Shown here piece by piece: positions 7,169 through 8,289 of a stretch of 8,289 nt of DNA. The DNA lies in contig CAYOGN010000175.1 of NCBI GenBank assembly GCA_964403545.1, positions 1 to 8,289 of the forward strand, in the 5' to 3' direction. The notes beneath the pieces are model-generated. The model worked only from the letters and a program-made list of their open reading frames with translations, searched no databases and was not told the origin of the DNA. This DNA is from VYFG01 sp964403545. GTDB lineage: Bacteria; Pseudomonadota; Gammaproteobacteria; Arenicellales; Poriferihabitantaceae. Each line of letters opens with the position of its first letter. The stretch's first letter is position 1. The position numbers were made by a program, and so were the translations under genes.

Positions 7169-7529
7169 GCCCGCATAGCTCAGTTGGCTAGAGCAGCTGA
7201 TTTGTAAATTTGCACCTTTATGGGGAAACCTGTGAAGTGGAGGTGGCTAAAACGGGGAAACCTTACCCGGAATGGTTGTGATTGTTATATTCCGACCGTT
7301 TCTGATGGCAATCCCGTGCTACCCCTTAATACTGACTGGTGTTATCACCGGGTGAGTAGTCAGGGGGAGTGTAGAGACTTTACACCGCCCACCTGCAGCC
7401 CGGATTTGCCGGGTATGGTGAAGAGAAAGTCCAGACCCCAAACTCTGACAGCGTGGCTGCCAGAGGCCGCGAAAGCGGTAGCAGGTAAGAATCAGCAGGT
7501 CGTGGGTTCGAGTCCCTCTGCGGGCTCCA
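7169..7529 (+). tRNA. thrU: tRNA-Thr(UGU), split by a group I intron in the anticodon loop
   Basis: Exon 1 (7169-7205, 37 nt) holds the acceptor strand GCCCGCA, the D arm and the 5' half of the anticodon arm. Exon 2 (7490-7529, 40 nt) holds the rest, including the encoded CCA. Joined, they give a 77-nt tRNA: acceptor pairing 7169-7175 with 7519-7525, D stem GCTC/GAGC, anticodon stem GCTGA (7196-7200) with TCAGC (7492-7496), and a normal 7-base loop TTTGTAA only if exon 1 ends at 7205 and exon 2 starts at 7490. The anticodon TGT is 7203-7205. The T arm is GTGGG/CCCTC with one U-U mismatch (U50-U64). The discriminator is U73, as in the other threonine tRNA here. It holds the position of thrU in the E. 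coli thrU-tyrU-glyT-thrT-tufB cluster. Confidence 0.93.
7206..7489 (+). ncRNA. group I self-splicing intron (IC3-like) inside tRNA-Thr(UGU)
   Basis: A 284-nt insertion after anticodon base 36. Exon 1 ends in U and the intron ends in G (7489), the group I rule. Helices found by eye: P1, anticodon UGU (7203-7205) with GCA (7212-7214), including the U7205.G7212 wobble; P2, 7216-7224 with 7229-7237 and a GAAA loop; P3, AGGUGG (7241-7246) with CCACCU (7389-7394); P4, ACGGGG (7252-7257) with UCCCGU (7312-7317); P5, CC/GG (7261-7262/7307-7308) plus CGGAAU (7268-7273) with AUUCCG (7289-7294); P6, CCCC/GGGG, capped by CUGACU (7332-7337) with AGUCAG (7358-7363); P7, GACUUU (7376-7381) with AAAGUC (7426-7431), the guanosine-binding helix; P8, CCCGG (7399-7403) with CCGGG (7409-7413); P9, CUCUG/CAGAG, and a CCGC-GAAA-GCGG hairpin (7467-7478). 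Stretches GUGUAGAGACU and UAUGGUGAAG resemble the Azoarcus tRNA-Ile intron as I recall it. There is no endonuclease gene. Confidence 0.93.
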
Positions 7530-7661
7530 TCCAGTATTGGCTCCGGGTTTTAATCGGGATCTTGCGGGATGGTGCCGGGGCAAATTGAAAGCCTGAAGTC
7601 GGGCTGTGCTGATTCGTTTCGGGTAGTCGGTTGACTCACTGGAACGGATCTTGAAATTGTT

Positions 7662-7746
7662 GGAGGGGTTCCCGAGCGGTCAAAGGGGGCAGACTGTAAA
7701 TCTGCTGGCTCAGCCTTCGGAGGTTCGAATCCTCCCCCCTCCACCA
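7662..7746 (+). tRNA. tyrU: tRNA-Tyr(GUA)
   Basis: An 85-nt class II tRNA with a long variable arm. The acceptor GGAGGGG (7662-7668) pairs with CCCCTCC (7736-7742), then A73 and encoded CCA. The anticodon loop CTGTAAA lies between GCAGA and TCTGC, with anticodon GTA at 7696-7698. The T arm is GGAGG/CCTCC around TTCGAAT. It follows the split tRNA-Thr after a 132-base spacer in which I see no gene. Confidence 0.97.
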
Positions 7747-7781
7747 CCGTTGTGATGTGAGCAGGGTGTGATGTAATGAGT

Positions 7782-7856
7782 GCGGGTGTAGTTCAAAGGC
7801 TAGAACCTCAGCCTTCCAAGCTGATGATGTGGGTTCGATTCCCATCACCCGCTCCA
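7782..7856 (+). tRNA. glyT: tRNA-Gly(UCC)
   Basis: A 75-nt tRNA with acceptor GCGGGTG pairing with CACCCGC and encoded CCA. The anticodon loop CTTCCAA has the anticodon TCC at 7815-7817, and the sequence CTCAGCCTTCCAAGCTGATG matches E. coli glyT. It lies 35 bases after tRNA-Tyr, in the conserved order of the cluster. Confidence 0.97.
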
Positions 7857-7887
7857 TCAGTTTGGGGAGACCAGACGTAATTGTGAC

Positions 7888-7963
<76 letters not shown>

Positions 7964-7970
7964 GATTTAC

Positions 7971-7982
7971 CCCGCAGGCGGG
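7971..7982 (+). other. short hairpin after the last tRNA
   Basis: CCCG and CGGG enclose four bases a few nucleotides after the tRNA-Thr(GGU) CCA end, flanked by matching ATTTAC and ATTTGT. It lacks a run of T, so it is more likely an RNA-processing or attenuation element between tRNAs and tuf than a full terminator. Confidence 0.35.
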
Positions 7983-8040
7983 ATTTGTGATTGGGCCAGG
8001 TGTTCGGGTCATGCCGGCCGGGTCAGGGTGATTCAGTCAT

Positions 8041-8055
8041 TGTGATCGAGTCACA
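8041..8055 (+). other. inverted repeat TGTGA-N5-TCACA in the tuf leader
   Basis: A perfect 5-bp inverted repeat with a 5-base centre, about 95 bases before the tuf start. In RNA it could form a small hairpin. It resembles a CRP site, but the spacer is one base short. Confidence 0.35.
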
Positions 8056-8083
8056 GGATGGAGAGGGTAGTTAAGTAGTCGGA

Positions 8084-8103
8084 CAGGTGAATAAAGTCAC
8101 CTG
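8084..8103 (+). promoter_or_regulatory. stem-loop in the tuf leader
   Basis: CAGGTGA (8084-8090) and TCACCTG (8097-8103) form a perfect 7-bp stem with a six-base loop ATAAAG, followed by AACGGTTTGTTTG. It lies 46 bases before the tuf ATG. The T-rich tail is broken by G, so full termination looks doubtful; partial attenuation, mRNA processing or stability control of tuf is possible. The function is inferred from position only. Confidence 0.4.
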
Positions 8104-8149
8104 AACGGTTTGTTTGAGATTGAAACGGTAATTAGCGAGATTATTAATA

Positions 8150-8289
8150 ATGTCGAAAGAGAAATTTGAAAGAACGAAGCCCCACGTAAACGTAGGCACG
8201 ATTGGGCACGTTGACCATGGCAAGACGACGCTGACAGCGGCGCTGACCAAGGTATTGTCAGAGAAGCATGGCGGATCGGCGAAAGCATT
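8150..8289 (+). CDS. tuf: elongation factor Tu (N-terminal part, cut by the window edge)
   Basis: GTPase that carries aminoacyl-tRNAs to the ribosome. Only the first 46 codons are inside the window (the whole protein is about 400 residues). MSKEKFERTKPHVN is the characteristic N-terminus, and the P-loop GHVDHGKTT (19-27) is intact. The start is ATG at 8150, with only a weak purine-rich GCGAGA about ten bases upstream. Its position after four tRNA genes is that of E. coli tufB, and co-transcription with the tRNAs is likely. Whether a second tuf copy exists elsewhere cannot be seen. Confidence 0.97.
   Translation, partial: MSKEKFERTKPHVNVGTIGHVDHGKTTLTAALTKVLSEKHGGSAKA

Noticed and set aside
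7206..7489. Archaeal-type bulge-helix-bulge intron or integrated element in the tRNA
   Set aside because: The insertion is far too long and carries a full group I core with U/G splice ends; no direct repeat of the tRNA 3' end or integrase is present.
7220..7588. 122-codon frame across the intron and tRNA
   Set aside because: It runs through a clear tRNA exon and the folded intron core; no ribosome site and no protein-like features, so it is not an endonuclease gene.
8041..8055. CRP binding site TGTGA-TCACA
   Set aside because: The spacer is 5 instead of the required 6 bases, which disturbs operator geometry; kept only as an inverted repeat.

Overview
The window looks like a chromosomal segment of a gammaproteobacterium, probably a marine or other aquatic one related to the Pseudomonas/Cellvibrio side of the class. 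The evidence is the gene order birA-coaX-SPOR protein followed by tRNA-Thr, tRNA-Tyr, tRNA-Gly, tRNA-Thr and tuf, an arrangement shared with Pseudomonas and (for the tRNA-tuf part) E. coli. UvrD and EF-Tu sequences are also typical of the class. The species is not identified.

Left part (1-2890): the 5' end of uvrD (DNA helicase II) runs off the left edge on the minus strand. It is divergent from a plus-strand class III aminotransferase that closely resembles taurine-pyruvate aminotransferase. A small Gly/Ser-rich outer-membrane-type lipoprotein follows. Middle part (2891-4431): a minus-strand ispG of the isoprenoid (MEP) pathway. Its sequence is unlike E. coli IspG and reminiscent of planctomycete-type enzymes, and it is not in the usual rodZ-ispG-hisS setting. 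Coding-like sequence lies after its stop codons, and the gap before birA carries two antiparallel open frames that cannot be resolved by eye.

Right part (4432-8289): birA (lacking its DNA-binding domain), coaX and a SPOR-domain membrane protein are joined by 4-bp ATGA overlaps and form one translationally coupled operon. A promoter-like site with a GC-rich discriminator precedes the tRNA-tuf cluster. This cluster supplies aminoacyl-tRNA substrates and EF-Tu together.

The main discovery is in the first tRNA gene. The tRNA-Thr(UGU) gene is split directly after the third anticodon base by a 284-nt insertion. The insertion has every core helix of a group I self-splicing intron: P1 with a U.G splice-site pair, P2 with a GAAA loop, P3, P4, P5, P6, P7, P8, P9 and a terminal G. 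Its layout resembles the Azoarcus tRNA-Ile intron and there is no homing endonuclease gene. I do not recall a described group I intron in a gammaproteobacterial tRNA-Thr(UGU) gene.
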